This document shows, piece after piece, positions 63,895-64,000 of a stretch of 64,000 nt of DNA (positions within the stretch are counted from its first letter, which is position 1; each line of letters opens with the position of its first letter). Below the pieces are notes generated by a model. The model was not told where the DNA came from and searched no databases. It was given only the letters and a program-made list of their open reading frames with translations. Made by a program: the position numbers and the translations under genes. The DNA is taken from contig CAZZIU010000005.1 in assembly GCA_964654545.1 (NCBI GenBank), positions 1 through 64,000 on the forward strand, read 5' to 3'. The stretch comes from JABMOV01 sp964654545. Its GTDB lineage: Bacteria > Fidelibacterota > Marinisomatia > Marinisomatales > JABMOV01.

Positions 63895-64000
63895 AAACAA
63901 TTTTGACGATTTTGATCTTTTTCCAAGCAATAAATGCTCAGCCACACCCAAGCATTCATCAAAAAGAATTGGAATTTTACAACCTCTATTACCCTGATCC
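63882..64000 (+). CDS. Start of a secreted protein (truncated by window edge)
   Basis: An ATG at 63882 overlaps the last codons of lysA. It reads 39 codons to the window edge. MHYVKTILTILIFFQAINAQ is a signal peptide, followed by a polar stretch (HPSIHQKELEFYNLYYPD). The rest of the gene lies outside. Function unknown. Confidence 0.65.
   Translation, partial: MHYVKTILTILIFFQAINAQPHPSIHQKELEFYNLYYPD

Overview
The window is a moderately AT-rich, gene-dense bacterial chromosome segment with mostly housekeeping content. Several secreted proteins end in the C-terminal sorting domain of the type IX secretion system (T9SS; core motif Y-P-N-P-F). There is also a PorU-like gingipain-family sortase, a short Bacteroidota-style primary sigma factor, a mitochondrial-type aconitase, groESL under a CIRCE operator, and lapA/lapB-like genes. 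This mix fits the Fibrobacterota-Chlorobiota-Bacteroidota superphylum and its neighbours. My best guess is a Marinimicrobia (SAR406/Neomarinimicrobiota)-like or Calditrichota/Ignavibacteria-like lineage. This is inference from gene content; no 16S gene is present.

Layout. Positions 1-4.1 kb hold two related sensor histidine kinases, one running off the left edge, with a decayed response-regulator remnant between them. A frameshifted T9SS sorting-domain remnant and a selenocysteine tRNA follow. Positions 4.2-14 kb are a long minus-strand block: SPOR protein, LapB-like and LapA-like proteins, MiaB, an M23 peptidase, the sigma factor, SerA and aconitase. Positions 14.1-19.6 kb (plus) carry porU, maf, a YecH-like gene behind a perfect palindrome, and pepE. 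SMC fills 19.6-23.2 kb (minus). Positions 23.3-25.9 kb (plus) hold small accessory genes. Positions 25.9-30.7 kb (minus) hold HIT, rsmE, an outer-membrane protein, an alcohol dehydrogenase, DoxX, a previously unlisted 55-residue protein, a deoxynucleoside kinase, folK and folB.

Positions 30.9-32.9 kb are groES-groEL with a CIRCE operator and a terminator. Positions 33.0-39.7 kb are the most system-like region: six tightly packed minus-strand genes encoding PhoU, a Na/Pi transporter, two different PPK2 polyphosphate kinases, a CHAD (polyphosphate-binding) protein, and a second Na/Pi transporter fused to an N-terminal Ig-like domain and a C-terminal PhoU domain. Together these look like a phosphate-transport and polyphosphate-metabolism operon. 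Positions 39.9-45.6 kb hold dUTPase, a DUF423 protein, an MscS channel, a large MORN-type lipoprotein and a T9SS-exported M1 aminopeptidase. Positions 45.8-51.8 kb hold a PpiD/SurA-like chaperone, a VAT1-like reductase, a CsgG-like protein and a GT39-type glycosyltransferase.

Positions 51.8-54.8 kb are a low-density, decaying stretch with a second frameshifted T9SS-domain remnant, a lipoprotein and a frameshifted HicB/XRE-like antitoxin. Positions 54.9-57.2 kb carry a thiolase-fold protein lacking the expected catalytic cysteines, coupled to a DUF35 zinc-ribbon/OB-fold partner, then a DUF503 gene. Positions 57.3-64 kb hold a CPBP protease, LepA, small coiled-coil and envelope proteins, diaminopimelate decarboxylase, and the start of a secreted protein cut by the right edge.
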